NCBI RefSeq assembly: GCF_003937945.1
Contig: NZ_RSEC01000062.1
Location: 302,256-366,255 of the forward strand
DNA length: 64,000 nucleotides
Direction of reading: 5' to 3'
DNA from: Amycolatopsis eburnea
Lineage (GTDB): Bacteria; Actinomycetota; Actinomycetes; Mycobacteriales; Pseudonocardiaceae
In this document: positions 36,125 through 43,673 of the stretch, piece by piece
Layout of the letters: each line of letters opens with the position of its first letter
Position numbering within the stretch: position 1 is the stretch's first letter
The notes under the pieces: model-generated
What the model was told of the DNA's origin: nothing
The model's input: the letters and a program-made list of their open reading frames with translations, nothing else
Databases searched by the model: none
Program-made: the position numbers and the translations under genes

Positions 36125-36493
36125 ATGGTGGGTTGGGTTCTGCGCATCGTCGTGGCGGCCGCGCTGCTGGGCTCGGCGGGCGTGCACTACTTCCTGTGGA
36201 CCGAGGACTACCCGGGCATCGTCGGCCCGCTGTTCCTGCTGGACGCGATCGGCGGCCTGGTCATCGCGATCGCGGTGCTGGCCTGGCGGCACTGGCTGCC
36301 GGCGCTGGGCGCGGTCGGGTTCGGCGTGCTGACGCTCGGCGCGTACGTGCTGGCCGCGACCGTCGGCTTCGCCGGCAACCACGACCAGTTCAACAGCCAG
36401 CCGGAGTACTGGGGCGTCATCACGGAGGCGGTCTGCATCGTGGGCGGCCTGGCGCTGCTGTTCGTGAAGGACCGGCGCCGGGTCTCGGCCTAG
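36125..36493 (+). CDS. Four-helix membrane protein of unknown function
   Basis: The protein has 122 residues with four membrane helices (IVVAAALLGSAGVHYFLW, LFLLDAIGGLVIAIAVLAW, ALGAVGFGVLTLGAYVLAATVG, EAVCIVGGLALLFVK). No family is recognised beyond actinobacterial DUF membrane proteins. It is followed after 3 bases by the sigma factor gene, so it may belong to that operon. Confidence 0.75.
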   Translation: MVGWVLRIVVAAALLGSAGVHYFLWTEDYPGIVGPLFLLDAIGGLVIAIAVLAWRHWLPALGAVGFGVLTLGAYVLAATVGFAGNHDQFNSQPEYWGVITEAVCIVGGLALLFVKDRRRVSA

Positions 36494-36496
36494 TTC

Positions 36497-37009
36497 GTGG
36501 GGGAAGTCGCCGAAGAAGCGCTGATGCGCGCGCTGCACGAGGAACACGCGGCCGCGCTGTGGTCCTACGCGCTCCACCTGACCTCGGGCGACCGGATCCG
36601 CGCCGAAGACGTCGTCCAGGAGACGCTGCTGCGCGCCTGGCGCTCGACGGCGGTGCTCGACCAGTCGCAGGGCTCGGCCCGCGCGTGGCTGTTCACGGTG
36701 GCGCGGCGCATCGCGATCGACGGCTGGCGTTCGGCGTCGGCCCGGTCGGAGGTGGTGACGGACGCGCCACCGGAACGCGCCGTCGGCGACGGGACCGACC
36801 GCGCGGTCCAGGGCTGGCTGGTCGCGGAGGCGCTGGCCGAGCTGTCCGAGCGGCACCGCGAGGTCCTGCTGCTGTGTTACTTCCAGGGCTATTCCGTGGC
36901 GGACGCGGCGCTGCGCCTGGGCGTGGCCGAAGGAACGGTGAAGTCCCGCACGCACTACGCGTTGCGCGCGCTGCGGCTGGTGCTCGAGGAGAGGGGAGTG
37001 ACCCAGTGA
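36497..37009 (+). CDS. ECF family RNA polymerase sigma factor
   Basis: The protein has 170 residues. Region 2 (HTSGDRIRAEDVVQETLLRAWR) and region 4 (LSERHREVLLLCYFQGYSVADAALRLGVAEGTVKSRTHYALRAL) match the ECF group. It directs RNA polymerase to a small stress or envelope regulon. Its GTGA overlap with the downstream anti-sigma gene fits coupled translation. The GTG start is 3 bases after the stop of the membrane protein. Confidence 0.93.
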   Translation: MGEVAEEALMRALHEEHAAALWSYALHLTSGDRIRAEDVVQETLLRAWRSTAVLDQSQGSARAWLFTVARRIAIDGWRSASARSEVVTDAPPERAVGDGTDRAVQGWLVAEALAELSERHREVLLLCYFQGYSVADAALRLGVAEGTVKSRTHYALRALRLVLEERGVTQ

Positions 37010-37647
37010 GCGAAGACCCCTTCGCGACGTTCGACGCCGCTTACGTGCTGGGGGCGCTGTCCCCCGAGGACCGCCAGCGCTTCGAGGAGCACCTGCGCAC
37101 GTGCGACCGCTGCGCGGCGTCGGTCCGCGAGCTGGCCGGGCTGCCGGGCCTGCTGGCCCGCGTCGACACCCCGGCGGCCGCGCCCGACCCCGGGCCGCCC
37201 CCGCCGGACCTGCTCCCGTCGGTCCTCGCCCGGGTCCGCCGCGGCCGCCGCATCCGGCTGGCGGTGACGTCGGTCTCGGCGGCACTGGCGGTGTCGGCGT
37301 GCGTGGCGCTGGCGGTGGTGGCGTCGTGGCCCGCCCCGGCTCCGCCGCCGTCGATCGCGATGACGGCGCTGGGCCAGTTCCCGGTCCGCGCCGACGCCCG
37401 CCTCGACGCGTTCGAGTGGGGCACGCAGGTCGACATGTCGTGCAGCTACACCGGCGGCCGCAGCGGCGGCGACTACGTGCTGGTGGCGATCTCCCGCACG
37501 GGCGTGGAGACGCAGCTGGCGACGTGGAAGGCGGTCCCGGACAACACGGCCCGCATCGTGATCGGCACGGCGCTGCGGCGCTCGGACCTGGCGGTGCTGG
37601 AGGTGCGCGGGGGCAGCGGGCGGCCGTTGCTGCGGCTGACGCTGTGA
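37006..37647 (+). CDS. Zinc-binding anti-sigma factor (ZAS type) with membrane helix
   Basis: The protein has 213 residues. The zinc motif H-x3-C-x2-C (EHLRTCDRC) lies near residue 30 in an N-terminal helical domain. A membrane helix follows (LAVTSVSAALAVSACVALAVVAS, about 85-107), then an extracytoplasmic domain with a PSIAMTALGQF start, typical of RskA/RslA-type proteins. It holds the ECF sigma factor inactive until an outside or redox signal. Confidence 0.9.
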   Translation: MSEDPFATFDAAYVLGALSPEDRQRFEEHLRTCDRCAASVRELAGLPGLLARVDTPAAAPDPGPPPPDLLPSVLARVRRGRRIRLAVTSVSAALAVSACVALAVVASWPAPAPPPSIAMTALGQFPVRADARLDAFEWGTQVDMSCSYTGGRSGGDYVLVAISRTGVETQLATWKAVPDNTARIVIGTALRRSDLAVLEVRGGSGRPLLRLTL

Positions 37648-37648
37648 G

Positions 37649-37683
37649 GGCTCGTCCGGGCCGCAGGGGGTCCCGGACGAGCC
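37649..37683 (+). terminator. Terminator after the anti-sigma gene
   Basis: GGCTCGTCCGGG (37649-37660) and CCCGGACGAGCC (37672-37683) form a perfect 12-bp stem with an 11-base loop just past the stop. Confidence 0.75.
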
Positions 37684-37744
37684 ACCCGGCCGCCCATCGG
37701 AGGCACGTCCCGGCGCGGACCGGCGCCGTGACAGGATTGAGCCC

Positions 37745-38932
37745 ATGTTGCGCTGGATCACCGCAGGTGAATCGCACGGACCCGCGCTGGCCGCCGTGCT
37801 CGAAGGGATGCCCGCCGGCGTCGCCGTCACCACCGCCGACGTCACCGAGCAGCTGGCCCGCCGCCGCCTCGGGTTCGGCCGCAGCCCGCGGATGGGCTTC
37901 GAGACCGACCACATCGAGTTCCTCGGCGGCGTGCGCCACGGCCTCACCCAGGGCGGCCCGGTCGCGGTGCAGATCGAGAACGCCGAGTGGCCCAAGTGGG
38001 AGCAGGTCATGGCGGCCGACCCGGTCGACCCGCAGGTCCTCGAGGGCCTCGCGCGCAACGAACCGCTCACCCGGCCCCGCCCGGGCCACGCGGACCTGCC
38101 CGGCATGCAGAAGTACGGCTTCGACGAGGCCCGGCCCGTCCTGGAGCGCGCCAGCGCCCGCGAGACGGCGTCGCGGACCGCGCTCGGCACCGTGGCGCGC
38201 AACTACCTGAAGCAGCTGCTCGGCGTCGAGATCCTCAGCCACGTCGTGTCGATCGGCGGCGCGGACGCCCCCGAGGGCCCGCTGCCGGTCGCGGCCGACC
38301 TGGCCGCCATCGACGAGAGCCCGGTCCGCGCGTTCAGCCAGGAGGGCACCGATGCGATGGTCGCCGAGGTCGACGCCGTGCGGAAGGCGGGCGACACCGT
38401 CGGTGGCGTGATCGAGGTCCTCGCCTACGGCCTCCCGCCGGGCCTCGGCTCCCACGTCCACTGGGACCGCCGGCTCGACGCGCGGCTGGCCGGCGCGCTG
38501 ATGGGCGTCCAGGCGATGAAGGGCGTCGAGGTCGGCGACGGCTTCACCACCGCCCGCCGCTGGGGCAGCCAGGCGCACGACGAGATCGACCGCGGCACCG
38601 GCCCGGTCGGCGTCACCCGCCGGTCCAACCGCGCGGGCGGCCTCGAAGGCGGCATCACCAACGGCGAGCCGCTGCGGGTGCGCGTCGCGATGAAGCCGAT
38701 CTCGACCGTCCCCAAAGCACTGTCCACAGTGGACGTCAAGACCGGCGAGCCCGCGGTCGCGATCCACCAGCGCTCGGACGTCTGCGCCGTGCCGCGCGCC
38801 GGTGTCGTGCTGGAGTCCGTGGTCGCGCTGATCCTCGCGGACGCCGCGCTGGAGAAGTTCGGCGGCGACTCGCTCGCCGAGGGCAAGCGCAACGCCGAGG
38901 CGTACCTGAAGGCCCTCGAGGAGCGGTGGTGA
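37745..38932 (+). CDS. aroC: Chorismate synthase
   Basis: The protein has 395 residues. It makes chorismate from EPSP, the last shikimate-pathway step, with reduced FMN. The signature GESHGPALAAVLEG is at the start; RASARETASRTALG and NRAGGLEGGITNGEP follow. Its stop overlaps aroK (GTGA), which opens a run of overlapping aro genes. A GTCCAC-A-GTGGAC palindrome is inside. Confidence 0.96.
   Translation: MLRWITAGESHGPALAAVLEGMPAGVAVTTADVTEQLARRRLGFGRSPRMGFETDHIEFLGGVRHGLTQGGPVAVQIENAEWPKWEQVMAADPVDPQVLEGLARNEPLTRPRPGHADLPGMQKYGFDEARPVLERASARETASRTALGTVARNYLKQLLGVEILSHVVSIGGADAPEGPLPVAADLAAIDESPVRAFSQEGTDAMVAEVDAVRKAGDTVGGVIEVLAYGLPPGLGSHVHWDRRLDARLAGALMGVQAMKGVEVGDGFTTARRWGSQAHDEIDRGTGPVGVTRRSNRAGGLEGGITNGEPLRVRVAMKPISTVPKALSTVDVKTGEPAVAIHQRSDVCAVPRAGVVLESVVALILADAALEKFGGDSLAEGKRNAEAYLKALEERW
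38722..38734. repeat. GTCCAC-A-GTGGAC palindrome (site 4 of 4)
   Basis: A perfect 13-bp palindrome within aroC encodes Leu-Ser-Thr-Val-Asp with rare codons (AGCACTGTCCACAGTGG context). Confidence 0.6.
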
Positions 38933-39450
38933 GCCCGCGCGCGGTGGTCGTCGGCCCGCCCGGCTCGGGCAAGAGCACGGTCGGGCCGCTGCTGGCGGCC
39001 GCGCTCGGCGTCGCGTTCCGGGACAGCGACGACGACATCGTCGCGCGCGCCGGGCGCAGCATCGCCGACATCTTCGCCGACGACGGCGAACCCGCTTTCC
39101 GCGCGCTGGAAGAAGAAGCGGTCGCCACCGCGCTGGCCGAGCACGACGGCGTGCTGTCGCTGGGCGGCGGCGCGCCGCTCACCCCCGGCACCCGCGCCCG
39201 CTTGGCCGAGCACACCGTCGTGTTCCTCAACGTCGGCCTCGCCGCGGGCGTGCAGCGCACCGGCCTGTCGAGCGCGCGGCCGCTGCTGGCCGGGGTGAAC
39301 CCCCGCGCCACGTTCAAGAAACTGCTCGACGAACGCGTCCCCGTCTACCGCGAGGTCGCCACCGTCGAGGTCGTCACCGACGAGCGGACCCCGGCCGAGA
39401 TCGTCGCGGACCTCGCCGCGCGGCTCGCCCCCGCCGAAGCCAAGGAGTGA
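38929..39450 (+). CDS. aroK: Shikimate kinase
   Basis: The protein has 173 residues. The P-loop GPPGSGKSTVG binds ATP, DSDDDIVARAG holds the shikimate Asp, and FRALEEEAV the LID region; GGGAPL matches the glycine-rich substrate loop. It phosphorylates shikimate. Both ends overlap its neighbours by four bases. Confidence 0.94.
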   Translation: MSPRAVVVGPPGSGKSTVGPLLAAALGVAFRDSDDDIVARAGRSIADIFADDGEPAFRALEEEAVATALAEHDGVLSLGGGAPLTPGTRARLAEHTVVFLNVGLAAGVQRTGLSSARPLLAGVNPRATFKKLLDERVPVYREVATVEVVTDERTPAEIVADLAARLAPAEAKE

Positions 39451-40568
39451 ATCACCCCGTGTCCGATCCGGTGCGGATCCCCGTCGCCACCGCCCACCCC
39501 TACGACGTCGTGGTCGGGCGCGGCCTGCTCGGCGACCTCACCGCGCAGCTGGCCGACGCCTCGAAGATCGCGCTGATCCACCCGCCGACGCTGACCACCA
39601 CGGCCGAGGCCATCCGCGAGGAGCTGATCGCGGCCGGTCTCGACGCGCACCGCGTCGAGATCCCCGACGCCGAGGACGGCAAGGCGCTGACCGTCGCCAG
39701 CTTCTGCTGGGAGGTGCTCGGCCGGATCGGGCTGGACCGCCAAGGCGTCGTGGTCGGGCTCGGCGGCGGCGCCGTCACCGACCTCGCCGGGTTCGTCGCC
39801 GGGACGTGGATGCGCGGGGTCCGGCTGGTCAACGTGCCGACCACGCTGCTGGGCATGGTCGACGCGGCGGTCGGCGGCAAGACCGGCATCAACACCGAGG
39901 CCGGCAAGAACCTCGTCGGGGTGTTCCACGAGCCGAGCGCGGTGTTCGTCGACCTCGCGACGCTGGAGACGCTGCCGCCGAACGAGCTCGTCGCCGGCAT
40001 GGCCGAGGTCGTCAAGACCGGCTTCATCGCCGATCCGCGGATCCTCGAGCTGATCGAGGCCGGCCCGGCCGCCGCGCTCGACGCCACCGGTGACGTGCTG
40101 GCCGAGCTGGTCCGCCGCTCGATCCAGGTGAAGGCCGACGTCGTCGCGGCGGACCTGCGCGAGTCCGACCTGCGGGAGATCCTCAACTACGGCCACACCC
40201 TCGGCCACGCCATCGAACGCCGCGAGCGGTACCGGTGGCGCCACGGCGCGGCGGTCAGCGTCGGGCTGGTGTTCGCCGCGGAGCTGGCGCGCCTGGCCGG
40301 GCGCCTCGACGACGCGACGGCCGAGCGCCACGCGTCGGTGCTCAAGCTGCTCGGCCTGCCGACGACGTACGACGCCGGCGCGCTCGCCCAGCTGCTGGAG
40401 ACGATGAAGGGCGACAAGAAGACCCGCTCCGGCGTGCTGCGGTTCGTGGTCCTGGACGGGCTCGCCAAGCCCGGCAGGCTCGAGGGCCCGGACCCGTCGC
40501 TGCTGGCGGCCGCGTACTCGGCGATCGCCGCGGACGCCCCTTCGAGCGGGGGGAGCGTCCTGCTGTGA
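39447..40568 (+). CDS. aroB: 3-dehydroquinate synthase
   Basis: The protein has 373 residues. The NAD-binding GGGAVTDLAGFVA and the metal-binding residues in EVVKTGFIAD and HTLGHAIER identify DHQ synthase. It converts DAHP into 3-dehydroquinate with Zn2+ or Co2+. GTGA overlaps join it to aroK and aroQ. Confidence 0.95.
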   Translation: MNHPVSDPVRIPVATAHPYDVVVGRGLLGDLTAQLADASKIALIHPPTLTTTAEAIREELIAAGLDAHRVEIPDAEDGKALTVASFCWEVLGRIGLDRQGVVVGLGGGAVTDLAGFVAGTWMRGVRLVNVPTTLLGMVDAAVGGKTGINTEAGKNLVGVFHEPSAVFVDLATLETLPPNELVAGMAEVVKTGFIADPRILELIEAGPAAALDATGDVLAELVRRSIQVKADVVAADLRESDLREILNYGHTLGHAIERRERYRWRHGAAVSVGLVFAAELARLAGRLDDATAERHASVLKLLGLPTTYDAGALAQLLETMKGDKKTRSGVLRFVVLDGLAKPGRLEGPDPSLLAAAYSAIAADAPSSGGSVLL

Positions 40569-40996
40569 AGGTGTTCGTGTTCAACGGCCCCAACCTGGGG
40601 CGGCTCGGCAAGCGCGAGCCGTCGGTCTACGGCTCGACCACCCACGACGACCTCGCCGCGCTGTGCGTGCAGACCGGTGAGGAACTCGGCGTCGAGGTCG
40701 AGGTCCGGCAGACCGACCACGAGGGTGAGATGGTCGGCTGGCTGCACGAAGCCGCCGACGGCGGCCACCCGGTGGTGCTCAACGCGGGAGCGTGGACGCA
40801 CTACTCGATCGCGGTGCGCGACGCCGCCGCGCAGCTGTCCGCGCCGCTGATCGAGCTGCACATCTCGAACGTGCACAAGCGCGAGGCGTTCCGGCACCAC
40901 AGCGTCCTTTCGGACATCGCGACCGCGGTGATCGCGGGCCTCGGCGTCGACGGCTACCCGCTCGCCCTGCGCTGGCTCGCCGCGCACCCGGGATGA
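40565..40996 (+). CDS. aroQ: Type II 3-dehydroquinate dehydratase
   Basis: The protein has 143 residues. FNGPNLGRLGKREPSVYG (catalytic Tyr), RQTDHEGEMVGWLHEA, LNAGAWTHYSIAV and ELHISNVHKREAFRHHS are all type II motifs. The enzyme removes water from 3-dehydroquinate. The start overlaps aroB and the stop overlaps the GNAT-VOC gene (ATGA). Confidence 0.95.
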   Translation: MKVFVFNGPNLGRLGKREPSVYGSTTHDDLAALCVQTGEELGVEVEVRQTDHEGEMVGWLHEAADGGHPVVLNAGAWTHYSIAVRDAAAQLSAPLIELHISNVHKREAFRHHSVLSDIATAVIAGLGVDGYPLALRWLAAHPG

Positions 40997-41904
40997 CGGT
41001 GCTGGCGACGCCGCGGCTGACGCTGCGGCCGCTGACCGAGGCCGACCGCGAAGCCGTGGTGAAGGTCTTCGCCGACCCGGAGATGAGCCGGTTCTTCGCG
41101 GCGGACTTCTCCGACCCGGCGGCGGCGAACGCGATGGTCGACCGGCGCCTGGCGTTCCGCGGCCCGCCCGGCCAGGGCCACTGGGCGATCGAGCGCGACG
41201 GCGAGGTGATCGGCGTCGCGCACTTGCGGCCGTCGTGGGAGCTGCCCGGCGGGGTGCCCGAGCTGGGCTACTACGTGGCGAGCGCGCACGCCGGGCAGGG
41301 CCTGGCGACCGAGGCCGCCCGCGCGGTGCTCGACCACGGGCTCGGCACGCTGGGCCTCCCGGCGATCTGGGCGCTGGTGCACGAGAACAACGCGGCGAGC
41401 CGCGCGGTGGCCGCCCGGCTCGGCTTCCTCGACGTCGGCACCGGCGTCCACTACGGCGACCTGCACCGGGTGCTGGTCGCGCTCCCCGCCGCGCACGGGC
41501 GGCCGCACCACGTCGAGCTGTGGGTCCCGGACCTGGCCGGGGCGGAGCGGAGCTGGGGCTGGCTGCTGGGCGAGCTGGGCTGGCGGGAGTTCCAGCGCTG
41601 GCCGGCGGGCGTCAGCTGGCGGCTGGGTGGGACGTACCTGGTCGTGGAGGCGTCGCCGGGGCTGAGCGCTCCGGAGCACGAGCGCACGCGGCCGGGGCTC
41701 AACCACCTGGCGCTGCACGTGGCGACCCGCGCGGAGGTCGACGCCTTGGCGGCGGGGTCCGTCGAGCACGGCTGGCGGCCGCTGTTCGCCGACCGGTACC
41801 CGTACGCGGGCGGTCCGGCCCACTACGCGGCTTACCTCGAGAACGAGGCGGGGTTCGAGGTGGAGCTGGTCGCGCAGGAGGGCCCGCCGCCCGCGACGCC
41901 GTGA
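40993..41904 (+). CDS. GNAT acetyltransferase - VOC fusion protein
   Basis: The protein has 303 residues. Residues 1 to about 170 form a GNAT N-acetyltransferase (RLTLRPLTEADREAV, YYVASAHAGQGLATEAARAV with the acetyl-CoA loop, and NNAASRAVAARLGF). Residues about 173-303 form a VOC domain (HHVELWVPDLAGAERSWGWLLGELGW to NHLALHV and YLENEAGFEVELV). Both occur alone elsewhere. Its ATG overlaps aroQ, so it is translated with the aro genes, yet a link to the pathway is not shown. Confidence 0.85.
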   Translation: MTVLATPRLTLRPLTEADREAVVKVFADPEMSRFFAADFSDPAAANAMVDRRLAFRGPPGQGHWAIERDGEVIGVAHLRPSWELPGGVPELGYYVASAHAGQGLATEAARAVLDHGLGTLGLPAIWALVHENNAASRAVAARLGFLDVGTGVHYGDLHRVLVALPAAHGRPHHVELWVPDLAGAERSWGWLLGELGWREFQRWPAGVSWRLGGTYLVVEASPGLSAPEHERTRPGLNHLALHVATRAEVDALAAGSVEHGWRPLFADRYPYAGGPAHYAAYLENEAGFEVELVAQEGPPPATP

Positions 41905-41914
41905 GGAAGCCCGC

Positions 41915-42055
41915 GATGTCATGAAAGGGTCGTTCACCTCACCAGACGACATGAACGACCCTTTCACGACATCGCCGCGACGCCGGACAAACATGCGGCC
42001 AGGCGACTCTGCCGCAGGTCACCCGCTCGCCGGCGCGAGTTTGCCCGGTCCCGGC
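41915..42055. repeat. Dispersed palindromic intergenic element, family 1, copy C
   Basis: Arms of 22 bp (41915-41936 and 41952-41973) are inverted repeats with 21 of 22 matches. The downstream flank to about 42055 matches the flank of copy A. The IS3 element begins 12 bases further on. Confidence 0.8.
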
Positions 42056-42124
42056 GCCGGATGTCTTGGGCTTGACCCGGTTTGGCGGACACCTCTGATC
42101 AGGGGCGTAGGGCCTCTGGAAGGG

Positions 42125-42460
42125 ATGTCCCTCATCATGGAAGCCATGGCCAGGAAGAAGCCCCGTGCGCGTCAGCGGTCTCGGCGGGTGTTCACGCCTG
42201 AGTTCAAAGCCCAGATCGTCGGTCTGGTGCACCGCGGCGAGCGAACAGTGCCGGAGGTGGTCCGGGACTTCGAGCTGACCGACTCGGTCGTGCGGAAATG
42301 GATCACCCAAGCCGAGCGTGACGCCGGGGTCCGCAGTGACGGGCTGACCAGCGAGGAGAAAGCCGAACTCGCCGCGCTGCGGAAAGAGAACACACGGTTG
42401 CGTGAGGACGTGGAGATCCTCAAACGGGCGACGGCTTTCTTCGCGAAGGAGACCCGGTGA
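42125..42460 (+). CDS. IS3-family transposase OrfA
   Basis: The protein has 111 residues with a helix-turn-helix (FTPEFKAQIVGLVHRGERTVPEVVRDFELTDSVVRKWI) and a leucine-zipper-like helix (SEEKAELAALRKENTRLREDVEILKRA). It binds the IS ends. The ATG at 42125 follows GGAAGGG closely; ATG 42137 or 42146 may be the real start. The stop overlaps orfB by GTGA, so coupled translation may replace a -1 frameshift. Confidence 0.88.
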   Translation: MSLIMEAMARKKPRARQRSRRVFTPEFKAQIVGLVHRGERTVPEVVRDFELTDSVVRKWITQAERDAGVRSDGLTSEEKAELAALRKENTRLREDVEILKRATAFFAKETR

Positions 42461-43350
42461 ACGTCTACCCGTTCATCGAGGCGGAGAACGCCCGCGGCGC
42501 AGGCACCGTCAAGCGTGCCTGCACCCTGCTCAAGGTCTCCCGAGCCGCCTACTACACCCACCGCACCGGTCTCTCGCAGCGTGCTCACGAGGATGCCACG
42601 CTGACCGAGAAAATCATCGAGGTGCACCGCGACTCCCGCGGCACCTACGGGTCACCGCGGGTGCACGCCGAACTGCGGGCCCAGGGGCACCACCATTCCC
42701 GCAAACGCGTCGCCCGGCTGATGCGCCAGGCCGGCTTGGCCGGGCGGGCACTGAAACGGTGGCGGGCCACCACCGTCGCCGACCCGGCCGTCCCCACCCG
42801 CCCGGACCTGATCACCCGCGACTTCACCTGCACTCCCGCCGCGGTCAACACACGGTGGTGCGGGGACATCACCTACATCCCCACCTGGGAAGGCTGGCTC
42901 TACCTGGCCACCGTGATCGACATCGCCTCCCGGCGAGTGGTCGGCTGGGCCACCGCCGACCACCTGCGCACCGACCTCATCGACACCGCGCTAGGCAACG
43001 CTCTCACCCAGCGCAGCCCCGCTCCCGGAGTGATCTTCCACTCCGACCGCGGCTGCCAGTACACCTCCGCCCAGTTCGCCCGCACCGCCACCCAGGCCGG
43101 AGTCCGGCTCTCGGTCGGACGCAAAGGCCAGTGCTGGGACAACGCGGTGGCTGAGTCGTTCTTCGCCACGATTAAGACCGAGCTGCTCGACCGCCGCACT
43201 TGGGCCACCAGAACCCAGGCCCACCAGGCAATCTTCAGCTACATCGAAGGCTGGTACAACACCCGCCGCCGGCATTCCAGCCTCGGCTACCTCAGCCCCG
43301 CCACCTACGAAACAACCACCCAGCCGGCTACCGCGCCTGCGATAGCCTGA
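42457..43350 (+). CDS. IS3-family DDE transposase OrfB
   Basis: The protein has 297 residues. The integrase core shows the three catalytic acids: Asp in WCGDITYIP, Asp in FHSDRGCQYTS and Glu in NAVAESFFATIK. The N-terminal part matches IS3 OrfB (VSRAAYYTHR, YGSPRVHAEL). No stop or frameshift breaks it, so the element may be active. Confidence 0.93.
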   Translation: MNVYPFIEAENARGAGTVKRACTLLKVSRAAYYTHRTGLSQRAHEDATLTEKIIEVHRDSRGTYGSPRVHAELRAQGHHHSRKRVARLMRQAGLAGRALKRWRATTVADPAVPTRPDLITRDFTCTPAAVNTRWCGDITYIPTWEGWLYLATVIDIASRRVVGWATADHLRTDLIDTALGNALTQRSPAPGVIFHSDRGCQYTSAQFARTATQAGVRLSVGRKGQCWDNAVAESFFATIKTELLDRRTWATRTQAHQAIFSYIEGWYNTRRRHSSLGYLSPATYETTTQPATAPAIA

Positions 43351-43395
43351 CCTCACTCATCAACCCTGTCCGCCCAAACGGGGCAAGCCCAGACC

Positions 43396-43527
43396 TGAAT
43401 GAGTCATTCAAGACGTCGGCGAAGCCACCGCCGGGCAAGCCGCCGCGACTTTGCCGGGACCGTGTCGCCAGACGACATGAACGACCCTTTCATGACATCC
43501 CCGCGGCGCCGGGCAGACCACGCGGCC
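43396..43527. repeat. Dispersed palindromic intergenic element, family 1, copy D (rearranged)
   Basis: The right arm ATGAACGACCCTTTCATGAC (43477-43496) and its flank match copies A and C. The left arm is missing; in its place, at 43396-43410, is the palindrome TGAATGAGTCATTCA, a variant of the same core. The 323-base gap between the IS and the next gene holds only this element, the IS end and a promoter-like site. Confidence 0.65.
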
Positions 43528-43659
43528 TGGCGGCCGCCACCGCTGAGGGTGACACCCGGTAGCCACTTCCCGATCACCTCGGGCCGCGCCGCCGCAAGCC
43601 CTGCGCGATCGAGGGACCGCCGACCGGGAGTGCCACCACTCGAACAGGTCCGCTCTCGC

Positions 43660-43665
43660 TACACT
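43660..43665 (+). promoter_or_regulatory. Candidate -10 element for a leaderless lipoprotein gene
   Basis: TACACT ends 8 bases before GTG 43674, without a ribosome site between them. Confidence 0.45.
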
Positions 43666-43673
43666 CCGATGTC

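Larger units (their letters stand above)
42067..43391 (+). mobile_element. IS3-family insertion sequence, intact
   Basis: About 1.3 kb. The left end TGGGCTTGACCCGG (from 42067) and the right end (complement, ending 43391) form imperfect terminal inverted repeats with 22 of 25 matches. It carries orfA (helix-turn-helix) and orfB (DDE transposase) overlapping by four bases. No target-site duplication is clear: TCT on the left, GAC on the right. Copies C and D of the palindromic element lie on its two sides. Confidence 0.9.

Noticed and set aside
42400..42470. Programmed -1 frameshift between orfA and orfB of the IS
   Set aside because: No A6G-type slippery run is seen; the GTGA overlap explains coupling without it.
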